A stretch of DNA of 64,000 nt, taken from assembly GCA_002719955.1 (NCBI GenBank), contig PBFW01000009.1:219029-283028 (forward strand), written 5' to 3'. Positions 1 through 8,388 of this stretch are shown here, piece by piece; the first letter of the stretch is position 1, and each line of letters opens with the position of its first letter. The translations under genes and the position numbers were made by a program. The notes under the pieces were generated by a model. It saw nothing but the letters and a program-made list of their open reading frames with translations. It was not told the DNA's origin and did no database searches. Source of the stretch: Deltaproteobacteria bacterium (lineage in GTDB: Bacteria > Myxococcota_A > UBA9160 > UBA4427).

Positions 1-628
1 AGGTCGATCCCTGAACAATTCCGAAGAGGGCTTGTTCGTCGGGTCGCGCGTGCGCCCGCAGGCATCGCTCCATCCACTGCAGGGTGCGCCGCACGCCCTG
101 GCCAGCCATCTCGCGCGTGGCCGGGTAGGGCGTGCACTCGTCGAAGGCCATGATGATGTCGGCGCCGAGCCGGTTCTGGATCTCGATCGAGCGCTCGGGC
201 GTCAGGTCCATCGTCTTGCCCGTGACTTCGTTCTTGAAGCGCGCTGATTTGTCCGTGATTTCGACGCCGGGCAGCGAAAAGACCTGGAAGCCGCCGGAGT
301 CGGTGAGGATCGGCCCGGGCCACTGCATGAAGGCGTGCAGCCCGCCGAGCTTCTCGACGAGCGCCTCGCCCGGGCGCAGCGCCAGATGATAGGTATTTGC
401 GAGTACGACTTCCGCCTGCGTGTCGGCCACCTGTGCCGGGGTCATCGCCTTGAGCGCACCGTGCGTGCCGACCGGCATGAACGCCGGCGTATGGATGGCA
501 CCATGCGGTGTCTCGATTCGGCCCGCTCGCGCTCGCTCACTCGTGCGCTCGAGATCGAAGGAGAGCGCGGCTGCCCGGGCCCTCTCCGGCGCAGTTGAAC
601 AGGCATCGATGTTGGGCCTCTCGTCCAT
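1..628 (-). CDS. tgt: Queuine tRNA-ribosyltransferase, N-terminal part (cut by window edge)
   Basis: Catalyses exchange of guanine-34 for the queuine precursor preQ1 in tRNAs with GUN anticodons. Reading down from ATG 628 gives about 209 residues that run off the left edge of the window, so the zinc site and C-terminus are not visible. Family blocks are clear: FMPVGTHG near residue 50, TDSGGFQVFSL with the conserved active-site Asp near 110, FDECTPYPA, and FGIVQG at the edge. About 20 residues precede the usual family N-terminus, so an internal start is possible, but 628 is the only in-frame ATG near the start. It is divergent from pyrF, with about 170 bases between them. Confidence 0.93.
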   Translation of the reverse strand, partial: MDERPNIDACSTAPERARAAALSFDLERTSERARAGRIETPHGAIHTPAFMPVGTHGALKAMTPAQVADTQAEVVLANTYHLALRPGEALVEKLGGLHAFMQWPGPILTDSGGFQVFSLPGVEITDKSARFKNEVTGKTMDLTPERSIEIQNRLGADIIMAFDECTPYPATREMAGQGVRRTLQWMERCLRAHARPDEQALFGIVQGST

Positions 629-799
629 CGCCCGCAGCGTAGCCCTCGCGTGCGCCCCCGCCGCATCTTCGCGAGAAGGCGCGCCGCAAAGCCCCGCGCG
701 GATGAAGTCTCCGGGGGCGAGGAGCGGACTTCGTAGGGTAGGATCCGCCCCGACCGGCTCGATCGTTGCAGCCGTCGATCGAGCTTGGAGGAGCACCGC

Positions 800-1762
800 T
801 TGACCCAGACCCGCATCCGCCCCGGCGCCGAAGCCGCCTCTCCGCCGGCCCCTACGAATTTTGCGGACCGCCTGATCGAGCGGGTGCGTGACCTCGGTCA
901 TCCGCTCTGTGTCGGGCTCGATCCCCATCTCGGGCTGATCCCACCACTCTTCCGGCAGGGCTCCATGGCCGCGCAGGACGAGCGGACCGCAGAGGCGGTG
1001 GAGTCCTTCCTGACGGCGGTGCTCGATCGGGTCGCGGGCCGCGTTGCCATCATCAAGCCCCAGATCGCTTTCTTCGAGCAGCTCGGTTGGCGCGGGATGC
1101 GCGTGCTCGACGCCATCGGCCGGCGCGCCCGGGAGCGGGGTGTGATGGTGCTGCTCGACGCGAAGCGCGGGGATATCGGCTCGACGGCGGAGGGCTACGC
1201 CTCGGCTTACCTGGCGCCGGAGGCCGCGATTCCCGTCGATGCAATCACCTTGAATCCCTATCTCGGGTTCGACACGGTCGAGCCCTTCGCGCGCGTGGCG
1301 AACGAGGCGGGTCGTGGGCTCTTCGTGCTGGTCAGGACGAGCAATCCCGGCAGCGGCGATCTGCAGGACCGCGACGTCGAGGGCCAGCCACTCTTCGGTC
1401 TAGTCGCGGAGGGACTTGGGCGCTTCGAGGATTCGCTCGCGGGTTCCCAGACACCCTGGTCTGCGCTCGGGGTCGTATGCGGCGCAACCTGGCCCGATCA
1501 GGCCCGGCGCGTGCGTGCGGCTCTCCCGCGCGCGCTCTTCCTGGTGCCCGGTTATGGCGCCCAGGGCGGTTCGGCGGTCGCGGCGATCCAGGGTTTCGAG
1601 CCCGGGCCGAAAGGCCGCGAGGGGGGCATCGTCAATTCTTCGCGCGCGGTCCTCTTCCCTGAACCCGTCCGGGCTGCCAGCGACGTGGCGTCCTGGGAGC
1701 AGTCGATCGATGCCGCTCTGGACCAGGCGATCGACGAACTAGGAAATGCCATCCAGGCCTAG
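800..1762 (+). CDS. pyrF: Orotidine 5'-phosphate decarboxylase (type 2)
   Basis: Last step of de novo UMP synthesis: decarboxylation of OMP to UMP in the cytoplasm. The 320-residue product has the N-terminal substrate block CVGLDPHLG, the catalytic Lys/Asp motif LDAKRGDI around residue 120, and the downstream NPYLGFDTVEPF and VRTSNPG blocks of the longer type 2 OMPDC family (usual length 270-320). The frame is open from a TTG at 785, but a strong GGAGGAG at 787-793 sits 6 bases before the TTG at 800, so 800 is the better start. pyrE lies about 1.9 kb downstream, separated by an acyl-CoA dehydrogenase. Confidence 0.93.
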   Translation: MTQTRIRPGAEAASPPAPTNFADRLIERVRDLGHPLCVGLDPHLGLIPPLFRQGSMAAQDERTAEAVESFLTAVLDRVAGRVAIIKPQIAFFEQLGWRGMRVLDAIGRRARERGVMVLLDAKRGDIGSTAEGYASAYLAPEAAIPVDAITLNPYLGFDTVEPFARVANEAGRGLFVLVRTSNPGSGDLQDRDVEGQPLFGLVAEGLGRFEDSLAGSQTPWSALGVVCGATWPDQARRVRAALPRALFLVPGYGAQGGSAVAAIQGFEPGPKGREGGIVNSSRAVLFPEPVRAASDVASWEQSIDAALDQAIDELGNAIQA

Positions 1763-1856
1763 AAGAGCCGGATCTGCCCGCCACCGACGACTCGCGATCG
1801 ACAGGACGGGGACGGTTTCGCTTCAGCCCCGAGCGCAGCAGTGCGGGCACGCTCGC

Positions 1857-1988
1857 CTATCGATAGTATTTTCGCTCGCCACCGGATGCGCGTTTGCGCG
1901 CGCGGCGATGCTTCGCCTTGAGCTTGGCTCGGTAGCGGCTGCTCTTGTTTCGCTTCAGGTGGCCGCGGGATTTCCTGGTCGAGCTCAT
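1857..1988 (-). CDS. Very basic 43-residue protein, family not recognised
   Basis: An ATG at 1988 opens a 43-codon frame ending TAG at 1857. The product begins MSSTRKSRGHLKRNK and ends GGERKYYR; 19 of 43 residues are Lys or Arg, there are no acidic residues except one Glu near the end, and there is no Cys. A GAGAGG lies about 9 bases upstream of the start. The composition resembles small ribosome-associated or nucleic-acid-binding proteins, and it recalls the short basic proteins often missed next to housekeeping genes, but I cannot assign a family. It lies on the strand opposite pyrF, just downstream of it. Confidence 0.6.
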   Translation of the reverse strand: MSSTRKSRGHLKRNKSSRYRAKLKAKHRRARKRASGGERKYYR

Positions 1989-2380
1989 CGGGGATGCCTC
2001 TCGGGATGGGGTCTCGGATCGAGCGGCGAGGCTTCTCGTCCGGGAAATGAAATCCTGGGATCAAGATCGTCGCCGCGAGGGATCGATTGATTCGGGGGGT
2101 TCGCGAAGGGCTCAGAATTTAGACGAGCCGCATCGAGATTTCCATGACCCCCGGGGAGAAGAGGTGGCTAATCGCCCGAATGCTGACGGTTATCGCCTCA
2201 TGGGGCGCTGGGCGGCTAAGCTCGGCGCCGGCGCGTGACCTCGCGCGCCCCAGCAAGACGAGCGCCGAGCTCCTGGCGATTCCCGCTCGGGCTCCCCGCC
2301 CTTCGCGGGCGCCGGCCGGGTGCTGGATTGGATGCCGTTGCGCCGATCGCAAAAGGCGCGCAAAAGGATCGACGCAACCC
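1989..2380. other. Stretch without a supported gene
   Basis: Between the small basic protein and the acyl-CoA dehydrogenase. Open frames exist on both strands, including an upstream in-frame extension of the dehydrogenase back to 2144, but their translations are Arg/Ala/Pro-rich and show no family resemblance. This stretch presumably carries the promoters of both flanking genes. I see no clear terminator or promoter consensus. Confidence 0.4.
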
Positions 2381-3559
2381 ATGTCCGCCGCCCTCGACCG
2401 AATGATGGACTTCGACCTCAGCGACGAACAGCGACTGGTTCGCCAGACCGTCCGACAATTCGCTGAAGCGGAGATCCTGCCCTACGTCGAGCAATACGAG
2501 CGCGAGGAGCGCTACCCGGTCGAGCTGATCCAGAAGCTTCCCGAGCTCGGGCTTCTCGGTCCGATGATTCCCGAGGAATATGGCGGCTCGTTCTCGGACG
2601 TGGTCAGCTATGGCGTGATCTGCGAGGAACTCGCGCGGGTCGACTGGGTCGTCGCCTCGGTCGTGTCGGTGTCGAATTCGTTGGTCGCGGGTTCCCTGCT
2701 CAAATGCGGGACAAAGGAACAGCGGGACGGCTTCCTGCCAGGGATCGCGCGTGGTGAGATCATCTGCTCCGCCTGTCTCACCGAACCCCGCGGCGGGACC
2801 GATCTCGGAAACATGGACACAACCGCGAGCAAGGTCGATGGCGGTTACCTGCTGAACGGCACCAAGGTTTTTATCTCCCACGCCGAACACGCCCGTCTCT
2901 TCTTCATCGTTGCCAGCATCGACCGGAGTCTGAAGCATCGAGGTGTCACCGCTTTCATTGCAGATCCGACACAGATGAAGGGAATGACGATCGGTGATTT
3001 TCCGATGCGGACGCTCAAGCGTGATAATTTGGCGGAGGTTCATTTCGAGGATACATTTGTTCCGGATGACTCCGTATTAGGCGAGGCGGGTGGCGGTTTT
3101 CCGATTCTGGGTTCGGCGCTTGATATGGGCCGCTTCTCGGTCGCGGCGCGCTGTGTCGGGCAGTCGCAGCGTGCGATCGACCTCGCCGCACCTTATGCAA
3201 TGGAGCGCGAAGCCTTCGGACAGAAGATCGGCGAATTCCAGCTCGTCCAGTCGAAGATTGCGGATATGGTCGCGCGGACAGAGCAGGCGAGACTGCTGGT
3301 CTATCGCCTGGGACGGATGAAGGACGCCGGGATCGAGCGTTGTTCGATGGAATCTTCGCTCGCGAAACTCAAGGCCAGTCAGGCAGCGACCCAGAATGCG
3401 CTCGACGGAATGGCGGTCTTCGGTGGCTATTCGGTTACGGCCGAGTACGAAATCGGACGTCTCTTGATGGAGGCGAAGTCGCTCGAGTTCGGTGAAGGAA
3501 CGTCGGATCTGCATCAGAAAATCATCGCCGAGACCGCCCTGGGCATCCGAAAGAAGTAG
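2381..3559 (+). CDS. Acyl-CoA dehydrogenase
   Basis: FAD-dependent alpha,beta-dehydrogenation of an acyl-CoA. The 392-residue product matches the usual length (about 385) and order of domains: helical N-terminus with FDLSDEQRLVRQTV, middle beta-domain with ACLTEPRGGTDLGNMDT for flavin/substrate contacts, and C-terminal helical domain with AFGQKIGEFQLVQSKIADM. The Glu of FGEGTSDLHQ sits where the catalytic base of short/medium-chain enzymes lies. ATG 2381 is preceded by AAAGGA; a second ATG pair at 2402 is possible. Substrate cannot be told from sequence. It splits pyrF from pyrE, which has no obvious metabolic reason. Confidence 0.92.
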   Translation: MSAALDRMMDFDLSDEQRLVRQTVRQFAEAEILPYVEQYEREERYPVELIQKLPELGLLGPMIPEEYGGSFSDVVSYGVICEELARVDWVVASVVSVSNSLVAGSLLKCGTKEQRDGFLPGIARGEIICSACLTEPRGGTDLGNMDTTASKVDGGYLLNGTKVFISHAEHARLFFIVASIDRSLKHRGVTAFIADPTQMKGMTIGDFPMRTLKRDNLAEVHFEDTFVPDDSVLGEAGGGFPILGSALDMGRFSVAARCVGQSQRAIDLAAPYAMEREAFGQKIGEFQLVQSKIADMVARTEQARLLVYRLGRMKDAGIERCSMESSLAKLKASQAATQNALDGMAVFGGYSVTAEYEIGRLLMEAKSLEFGEGTSDLHQKIIAETALGIRKK

Positions 3560-3618
3560 GCCTACACGACCTTTGCAGACCTTAGATAGATGACCGTTCG
3601 AATAGGAGTTCTCCCCCC

Positions 3619-4182
3619 ATGACCCACGTGACCCCCGCCGATCGCCAGGCCCTTCTCAACCTGATCCTCGACGTCTCCTTTGGGCGCAAGGACGTCACGC
3701 TTGCGAGCGGGAAGAAGAGTAACTTCTATCTGGACCTTCGGCAGACCTTGATGCGGCCGAAGGGAGCGTCGCTGGCGGGACGGCTGGTCCTCGACCTCCT
3801 GCAGACGGGGCCTCCGGTGGAAGCGGTCGGTGGCATGGCCGTGGGAGCCGTTCCGCTGGTTTCTGCGGTGTTGGGTGCCGCGGCCGCGGATCCGGCGACC
3901 GATTCGCTGCTCGGCTTCTTCGTCCGCAAGGAGAAGAAAAAGCACGGGATGGGCAAACAGATCGAAGGCGCCTTTTCGGCGGGCCAGACCGTGGCGCTGC
4001 TTGAGGATACGACGACCACCGGCGGATCGACGCTGGAGGCCCTCGATCTCGTGGAAGCAGCAGGTGGCAAGGTCGCGCGCGCGATTTGCCTGGTCGACCG
4101 CGGCGAGGGCGCGCTCGAGGCCTTCTCCGAGCGGGGTGTGAAGCTCGAGCCCGTCTTCAACCGCGAGGATCTGCCCATCTAG
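3619..4182 (+). CDS. pyrE: Orotate phosphoribosyltransferase
   Basis: Transfers the PRPP ribose-phosphate to orotate, making OMP for PyrF. The 187-residue product has the N-terminal ASGKKSNFYLDLRQ block, the mobile-loop KEKKKHGMGKQIEG segment, and the PRPP-binding motif ALLEDTTTTGGSTLEA around residue 130. Length is normal for the family (180-215). ATG 3619 is preceded by AGGAG. It begins 59 bases after the acyl-CoA dehydrogenase, so the two may be cotranscribed. Confidence 0.93.
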   Translation: MTHVTPADRQALLNLILDVSFGRKDVTLASGKKSNFYLDLRQTLMRPKGASLAGRLVLDLLQTGPPVEAVGGMAVGAVPLVSAVLGAAAADPATDSLLGFFVRKEKKKHGMGKQIEGAFSAGQTVALLEDTTTTGGSTLEALDLVEAAGGKVARAICLVDRGEGALEAFSERGVKLEPVFNREDLPI

Positions 4183-4424
4183 CGGGGCTCACCGATTCTG
4201 GCTCAGCTCGACCGTGCCTTCGCATCGGTGTCGAAGCGGGAGGGTCCGATCGAGACGCCTCATCAGGCCGTCAATCGACATGCCCGCGACGTTGTATTCG
4301 CGCTCTATCGCGACTTTCCCGATGCTCACCTCGAGCGCGGCGGAGAGAAGTTCTAGACTGGAAGTCCCGCAGGATCCCGGTTGTCCCGACCGGGTCGCAA
4401 GAATTCGGATTCGGGAGGCGGCGA

Positions 4425-4919
4425 TTGAAGATCCGACACGGAAGCGAAGAGGACCTCCCACGTCTGCTCGAAATCTACAATCATTACGTCGAGCACTCGC
4501 ATGTCACCTTCGACATCGAAAGGCTCACCCTCGCGCAGCGTCGCGAGTGGTTCGAAGCCTTCACGGAGAAGGGGCCCCACCGGCTCTTCATCGTGGAGAC
4601 GGATGCCGGTGTGGCGGGCTATGCCTCGAGCCGCGCATTTCGCGCGAAGCCGGCTTATGAAAGGTCGGTCGAAACCTCTGTTTATCTCGCTCCCGAGAGC
4701 GGTTCGTCGGGCTTTGGCAGCGCTCTCTACGCATGTCTGCTCGAGACGCTCGAAGGGGAGGAAAGGGTCCATCGCGCCTACGGTGGCATCGCGATTCCGA
4801 ACGAAGCTTCCCTGGCACTTCATCGACGCTTCGGATTCAAGCGGGTTGCGACTTTTAGCGAAGTCGGTTTCAAGTTCGGGCGCTATTGGGATGTCGCGTG
4901 GTTCGAACGCGCGCTGTGA
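4425..4919 (+). CDS. GNAT N-acetyltransferase, phosphinothricin-acetyltransferase-like
   Basis: A 164-residue acetyl-CoA-dependent acetyltransferase. The N-terminal IRHGSEEDLPRLLEIYNHYV, then GYASSRAFRAKPAY, VETSVYLAPES, and LHRRFGFKRV follow the order seen in PAT/YncA-type enzymes that acetylate methionine sulfone/sulfoximine or phosphinothricin. The usual R/QxxGxG acetyl-CoA loop is SGSSGFGSALY here, so it lacks the first basic residue. The start is TTG 4425, 6 bases after GGGAGG at 4413-4418; an open frame continues upstream but without family similarity. The natural substrate is unknown. Confidence 0.8.
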   Translation: MKIRHGSEEDLPRLLEIYNHYVEHSHVTFDIERLTLAQRREWFEAFTEKGPHRLFIVETDAGVAGYASSRAFRAKPAYERSVETSVYLAPESGSSGFGSALYACLLETLEGEERVHRAYGGIAIPNEASLALHRRFGFKRVATFSEVGFKFGRYWDVAWFERAL

Positions 4920-4934
4920 GCGGCGGATGAGGAA

Positions 4935-5474
4935 ATGAAAATGAGCCGACTGAAATCAGGACGAATGCGACGCACGGAGGAAGGGGCCAGGTTCCGCTTC
5001 GTTTTTGTGACCGTCCTGCATGTCTTCGCCGTGGCGGGATTGCTCGGATGCCAATCCGAGGTCGATCCCCATTCCGTTTCCGTGAGCGTTGTGGCCTCCG
5101 GCGAATACGAGATTCGCAAGGGTCTGCCGATATGGGTGTCGCCCGCGACGACGATCTCGTGTGAAGCGGGACGGATCTTCGGTGTCGACTATCGGATCGA
5201 TGTGGCCAACGGCGAATACGGGACCGTGCCGATCGAACTCCGTTGGCTTCACCCGAAGCTGGTGGTCCCCGAAAGGCAGATCTGGGGCCGATCGAGTTCC
5301 GCTGGCCGCTCGAATCCGATCCTGGGATGGAGTGAGACATCGCTCGACGGCCGGGTACTCTGGAGCCTGGAGCATCCCGACGAGATGGTGTCGGGCCAAT
5401 ATGAATTACAGATCCGGCTTCTCGACGATAAGAGCGTTCTGCTATCTCGAAGTTTCAAAATCGAAGGGTGTTAG
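4935..5474 (+). CDS. Lipoprotein with a DUF3859-like domain
   Basis: The 179-residue product has a basic N-terminus, a hydrophobic stretch VFVTVLHVFAVAGLLGC that ends in a lipobox (LLGC, lipidated Cys at about residue 39), then a beta-rich domain. The segment GVDYRIDVANGEYGTVPIELRWLHP and the terminal GQYELQIRLLDDKSVLLSRSF resemble the DUF3859 family, predicted immunoglobulin-like. Starts at 4935 and 4941 (both ATG after GAGGAA) are equally plausible. The start lies 15 bases after the acetyltransferase and the end lies 7 bases before the next small membrane protein, so these are probably cotranscribed. Function unknown. Confidence 0.7.
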   Translation: MKMSRLKSGRMRRTEEGARFRFVFVTVLHVFAVAGLLGCQSEVDPHSVSVSVVASGEYEIRKGLPIWVSPATTISCEAGRIFGVDYRIDVANGEYGTVPIELRWLHPKLVVPERQIWGRSSSAGRSNPILGWSETSLDGRVLWSLEHPDEMVSGQYELQIRLLDDKSVLLSRSFKIEGC

Positions 5475-5481
5475 GGTCGAG

Positions 5482-5793
5482 ATGCGGTTGATCCTCGCTT
5501 TCTGCGCCGCTTTGATCCTGGTATTCATCGTTTTCTGGATCGGGTCTCGTGTGGCGCTCATGGTCGATCAGCCGCATCGGGAACACAACGATTTCACCGT
5601 GGGCGAGAAGATGATGCTCTGCGGTTACGTCGTCGACACGCGTCACAAGGTTTCTGGCTACGATTTCGACGATTGGCAAGGACCCCGCTGCAAGTCGCTC
5701 TCGAAACTCGACGAATGTCTGCTCGAGTGTCTCTCAAGGGCCGGTACGCTCGAGATCGGCGCGGCCTGTTTCTCGAATTGCGTGGAGAAATAG
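5482..5793 (+). CDS. Small single-span membrane protein with Cys-rich tail
   Basis: A 103-residue protein beginning MRLILAFCAALILVFIVFWIG, one transmembrane helix or uncleaved signal, followed by a soluble tail with six Cys (LCGY, PRCKSL, DECLLECLS, ACFSNC). The spaced Cys in an exported tail could form disulfides, which is inference. ATG 5482 is chosen because it follows the preceding lipoprotein by 7 bases and starts directly at the hydrophobic segment. I do not recognise a family. Confidence 0.6.
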   Translation: MRLILAFCAALILVFIVFWIGSRVALMVDQPHREHNDFTVGEKMMLCGYVVDTRHKVSGYDFDDWQGPRCKSLSKLDECLLECLSRAGTLEIGAACFSNCVEK

Positions 5794-5888
5794 AGAAGCG
5801 GCCGATTCGCTGTGTCTGTTGGGGCCTGTGATAGGATTGGATCCCGACCGGATGGACGCCGTCCATCCGCCTCGATGGGGGCACGCAA

Positions 5889-6299
5889 ATGTCAGCGATC
5901 GCGCGAGTGCGAATCTCTCTTCGGGTCTTCGGTGACGGCCTCGAGCCAGAAGAGGTTTCTGCGCTGCTCGGGCGGCCACCGTCACGTGAGCACCGGAAGG
6001 GCGACAAGGGTCAAGGCAATCACGATGCGGTCGAGCCGACGGGAGCCTGGATCCTCGATAGCTCGCTCTCCGAAAAGGCCGAACTCGAGGAGCATATCGA
6101 AGGGCTCCTCGGTTCTCTCAGCAATGACATGGACGAATGGTCGAGATTGACGGATCGCTTCTCCGCGTCGATCCATTGCGGCATGTTCCTCGACCAATAC
6201 AACGAGGGTTTCGAACTCTCGCCCCGCATCGCCCAGGCACTCGCCGAACGCGGCCTCGTGATCGCGTTCGATATCTATAGCGGCGATGCCGACGCCTGA
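5889..6299 (+). CDS. DUF4279-family protein
   Basis: A 136-residue soluble protein. RISLRVFGDGLEPEEVSALLGRPP followed by HRKGDKGQ and GAWILDSSL is the characteristic arrangement of DUF4279, a domain of unknown function often found near contact-dependent inhibition or immunity genes but also alone. Here the neighbours give no such context. ATG 5889 directly precedes the domain. Confidence 0.75.
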   Translation: MSAIARVRISLRVFGDGLEPEEVSALLGRPPSREHRKGDKGQGNHDAVEPTGAWILDSSLSEKAELEEHIEGLLGSLSNDMDEWSRLTDRFSASIHCGMFLDQYNEGFELSPRIAQALAERGLVIAFDIYSGDADA

Positions 6300-6336
6300 T
6301 CCTTTGTCGATCCCTCGTACCGGAGAGGATGGAAGC

Positions 6337-6741
6337 ATGAAGCTCGCGAAGATCTACCTGTTGGCCTTCGCTGTGTTCTCGCTCGTCTTCGGGCTCGGGT
6401 ACCTCTTCGCGCCACAGATGCTCGCGCAACCCGCGGGCTTCGGGGTGCTCTCGGCGGCGGCGACGACCGATGTGCGCGCGACCTATGGCGGATTTCAGAT
6501 CGGGATGGGCGCCTTCCTGATCTGGTCCGCGCAATCGCAGGATCGCTACTACGCTGCTCTCTGGTTGGTTGCGCTTTCGATCGCTGCGGTCTTCGCGAGT
6601 CGGATGATCGGGGTCGTGCTCGATGGAGAGCTCGGCGATTTCCACCGGCTGGGGCTCGTGATCGAATCGAGTCTGACCGTCGCCACGCTCTTCGTCCTTC
6701 GCAAGGTCCGCGGCTTGGCTGGGTCGCCGGTCGGGGCGTGA
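6337..6741 (+). CDS. DUF4345-like four-helix membrane protein
   Basis: A 134-residue integral membrane protein with about four hydrophobic segments (IYLLAFAVFSLVFGLGYLF; YGGFQIGMGAFLIW; ALWLVALSIAAVFASRMIGVV; LVIESSLTVATLFVL). The YLFAPQMLAQPAGF and ATYGGFQIGMG blocks are typical of DUF4345. The frame is open from 6286, but ATG 6337 follows a purine-rich GAGAGGATGGAAG and starts the first helix. Its stop overlaps the start of the next acetyltransferase by 4 bases (GTGA), so the two are probably coupled in translation. Confidence 0.72.
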   Translation: MKLAKIYLLAFAVFSLVFGLGYLFAPQMLAQPAGFGVLSAAATTDVRATYGGFQIGMGAFLIWSAQSQDRYYAALWLVALSIAAVFASRMIGVVLDGELGDFHRLGLVIESSLTVATLFVLRKVRGLAGSPVGA

Positions 6742-7253
6742 CGATCGACGACTCGCCCATCGAGGTTCGTGAGACGCGGCTCGAGGACTCGGACGAGATC
6801 GATCAGCTTTTCGAGATCCTCGACGCCTACGCGCGTGGTGCGGGTGGACAGAATGCCCCGCTTTCTCCGGAAGCGCGGGAGAATCTCGGCCCTGGACTTC
6901 GCGACCATCCGAATGCCTTCGTGCTCTTCGGTTCTCTCGCTGGGCGGGTCGTGGGTGCGGCCGTCTGTGTTTGGGGCTTTTCCACCTTCGCGGGTCGCCC
7001 CTCCTTGAATCTGCACGATTTTTCAGTGTTGCCCGAGGCGCAGGGGCTCGGGGTTGGGACCGCGCTGCTCAGCGAACTCGAGCGGCGCGCTCGAGAGCGG
7101 GGTGCGGCGAAAATGACCCTCGAGGTGCACGATTCGAACGAGGCGGCGAAACGGCTCTACGCGCGTTTCGGATTCGAGGGATGGTCCTCGCCTACGCTAT
7201 TCGTGTCGAAGCCGCTCCGACGGGCGAGCGGACGGCGGCGGAATCGGGAATGA
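6738..7253 (+). CDS. GNAT family N-acetyltransferase
   Basis: A 171-residue acetyltransferase with the acetyl-CoA pyrophosphate loop AQGLGVGTALL around residue 100 after the beta-4 strand LHDFSVLP, and the C-terminal NEAAKRLYARFGFEGW block. The GTG start overlaps the upstream membrane protein stop by 4 bases. Substrate cannot be predicted; ribosomal-protein N-terminus and small-molecule acetyltransferases share this pattern. Confidence 0.82.
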   Translation: MTIDDSPIEVRETRLEDSDEIDQLFEILDAYARGAGGQNAPLSPEARENLGPGLRDHPNAFVLFGSLAGRVVGAAVCVWGFSTFAGRPSLNLHDFSVLPEAQGLGVGTALLSELERRARERGAAKMTLEVHDSNEAAKRLYARFGFEGWSSPTLFVSKPLRRASGRRRNRE

Positions 7254-7332
7254 TTCTGGGCGCCCGAAACGCCATTCGCGCTCCAGATAACCCGGCTCGT
7301 TTGGGCCGGCCCCAGGAGAGGAAATTCAGATC

Positions 7333-7767
7333 ATGCCGAAACCCACTTTTAACGCGCTCAAGACCTGGGCCGAGAACTACCCGAAGCTTTGGAATGCAGG
7401 CGACAAACAGGCCTGGATCGACAGTTATCGCCGGGTCGCCCCGGGCGACGTGCGGATGCTCGATCCAGTCGGAACACCCGAGAAGACCGGATTCGACCAC
7501 TGCTGTGCCGATTCCTGGGATCTCTTCCAGCCAAATATCCGCTTTCGAATCGTTCCGGGTTCGCTCTTTGTTTGTGACAACGAGGTTGCCTGGCTGCTCG
7601 AGAACCACTTCACATCGGGTGGCCGGGAGCATATCGGTCTGTCGATCGAAACCTATCGCTTCGAGGAAAACGGTGATCTGGTCATTCGGACCTACTACAA
7701 GATTCCGCGCCACTCCGACGCGGAGATAGGCGAAATGTTCCAGACCTACCTTCCCGAGAAGGGCTGA
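7333..7767 (+). CDS. NTF2-fold (SnoaL-like) protein
   Basis: A 144-residue alpha+beta protein: N-terminal helix TFNALKTWAENYPKLWNAGDKQAWIDSYR, then the cone-shaped beta-sheet strands ending in HIGLSIETYRFEENGDLVIRTYY. This matches the NTF2/SnoaL fold used for steroid isomerases, polyketide cyclases and many unknowns. A Cys pair (DHCCADSW) lies in the pocket region. Two further NTF2-fold genes lie at 8541 and 24433. Confidence 0.7.
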   Translation: MPKPTFNALKTWAENYPKLWNAGDKQAWIDSYRRVAPGDVRMLDPVGTPEKTGFDHCCADSWDLFQPNIRFRIVPGSLFVCDNEVAWLLENHFTSGGREHIGLSIETYRFEENGDLVIRTYYKIPRHSDAEIGEMFQTYLPEKG

Positions 7768-8177
7768 GCGTTCTGCCGAAGATTCGAGGATCGAGGGGGT
7801 TCGATCAAAGGCGCTTCGAGCTGCGCTGGCGATTATTGCGAGCCTAGTGAGTCATGTGGGGAATAGGTCTCTCTTTCTGACTAAGGGTCAGATGCCCCAG
7901 GCCTGGTCGAGCTCATTGCGGTCCTTCGCGTGCCACCGGAGGCCTAATGCGCCTCATAGACAGGCATAGCGGTCGGCTACAGCATTTTTCGTCTTTTTGT
8001 TATGGTGGTCACGATTCCGGATGGGGCGGTCCGCAGGCCTATCTGGAGGCGGTCCGCTAGTCATTCCGTTAACATTATTGTGAATACACCGATGACTAGC
8101 GCGATTGACCGGCTATCGTCCCGTCCAGCGTCCGTAACAGTTCACTCCAATACATCGTTAGGTTCAGGTATTCAGGT
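7768..8177. promoter_or_regulatory. 410-base noncoding stretch with a perfect inverted repeat
   Basis: No convincing frame on either strand, and the base composition is noticeably more AT-rich than the surroundings. It contains a duplicated GGCGGTCCGC (about 8024 and 8049) and a perfect 10-bp inverted repeat CGCTAGTCAT/ATGACTAGCG at 8055-8064 and 8092-8101 with a 27-base loop containing GTTAAC. It lies just upstream of the 63-codon gene at 8178 and likely holds its promoter and a regulatory structure; whether it acts as RNA hairpin or operator cannot be told. Confidence 0.5.
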
Positions 8178-8369
8178 ATGAGGAAAGTCAGAGACTGGTC
8201 TGCGGTCATCGACCGCCTTAATAAAAGCCCCAAGGGCGAACTCAAGGTCAAGATGGGTTCTCCGGGCAGTGCACAGGTCACGCGCTGTCGCCTCCTTGCA
8301 GAATGGTCGAATCTCGAAGCGACCACCAAGGGATCGACTTTGCAGCTCCGCGTGCCGCGCGGCAGATAA
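8178..8369 (+). CDS. 63-residue protein of unknown family
   Basis: ATG 8178 opens a 63-codon frame. The product mixes a short helix (VRDWSAVIDRLNKSP) with likely beta strands (GELKVKMG; TKGSTLQLRVPRG) and has ordinary composition, unlike antisense shadow frames. It is flanked upstream by a structured noncoding region and downstream, 20 bases after the stop, by a strong hairpin, so it looks like an independently transcribed unit. No good Shine-Dalgarno is visible. I do not recognise the family. Confidence 0.5.
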   Translation: MRKVRDWSAVIDRLNKSPKGELKVKMGSPGSAQVTRCRLLAEWSNLEATTKGSTLQLRVPRGR

Positions 8370-8388
8370 GCGGAACCCGATTGCGCGG

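Noticed and set aside
2144..2380. Upstream extension of the acyl-CoA dehydrogenase
   Set aside because: The extra 79 residues are Arg/Pro/Ala-rich and precede a complete family N-terminus; ATG 2381 has its own ribosome site.
4189..4461. 90-codon minus-strand frame with natural-looking C-terminal text (EREYNVAGMSIDGLMRRLDR)
   Set aside because: It overlaps the acetyltransferase start, has no clear start codon or ribosome site in its credible part, and no family match. It might be a decayed gene, but support is too weak.
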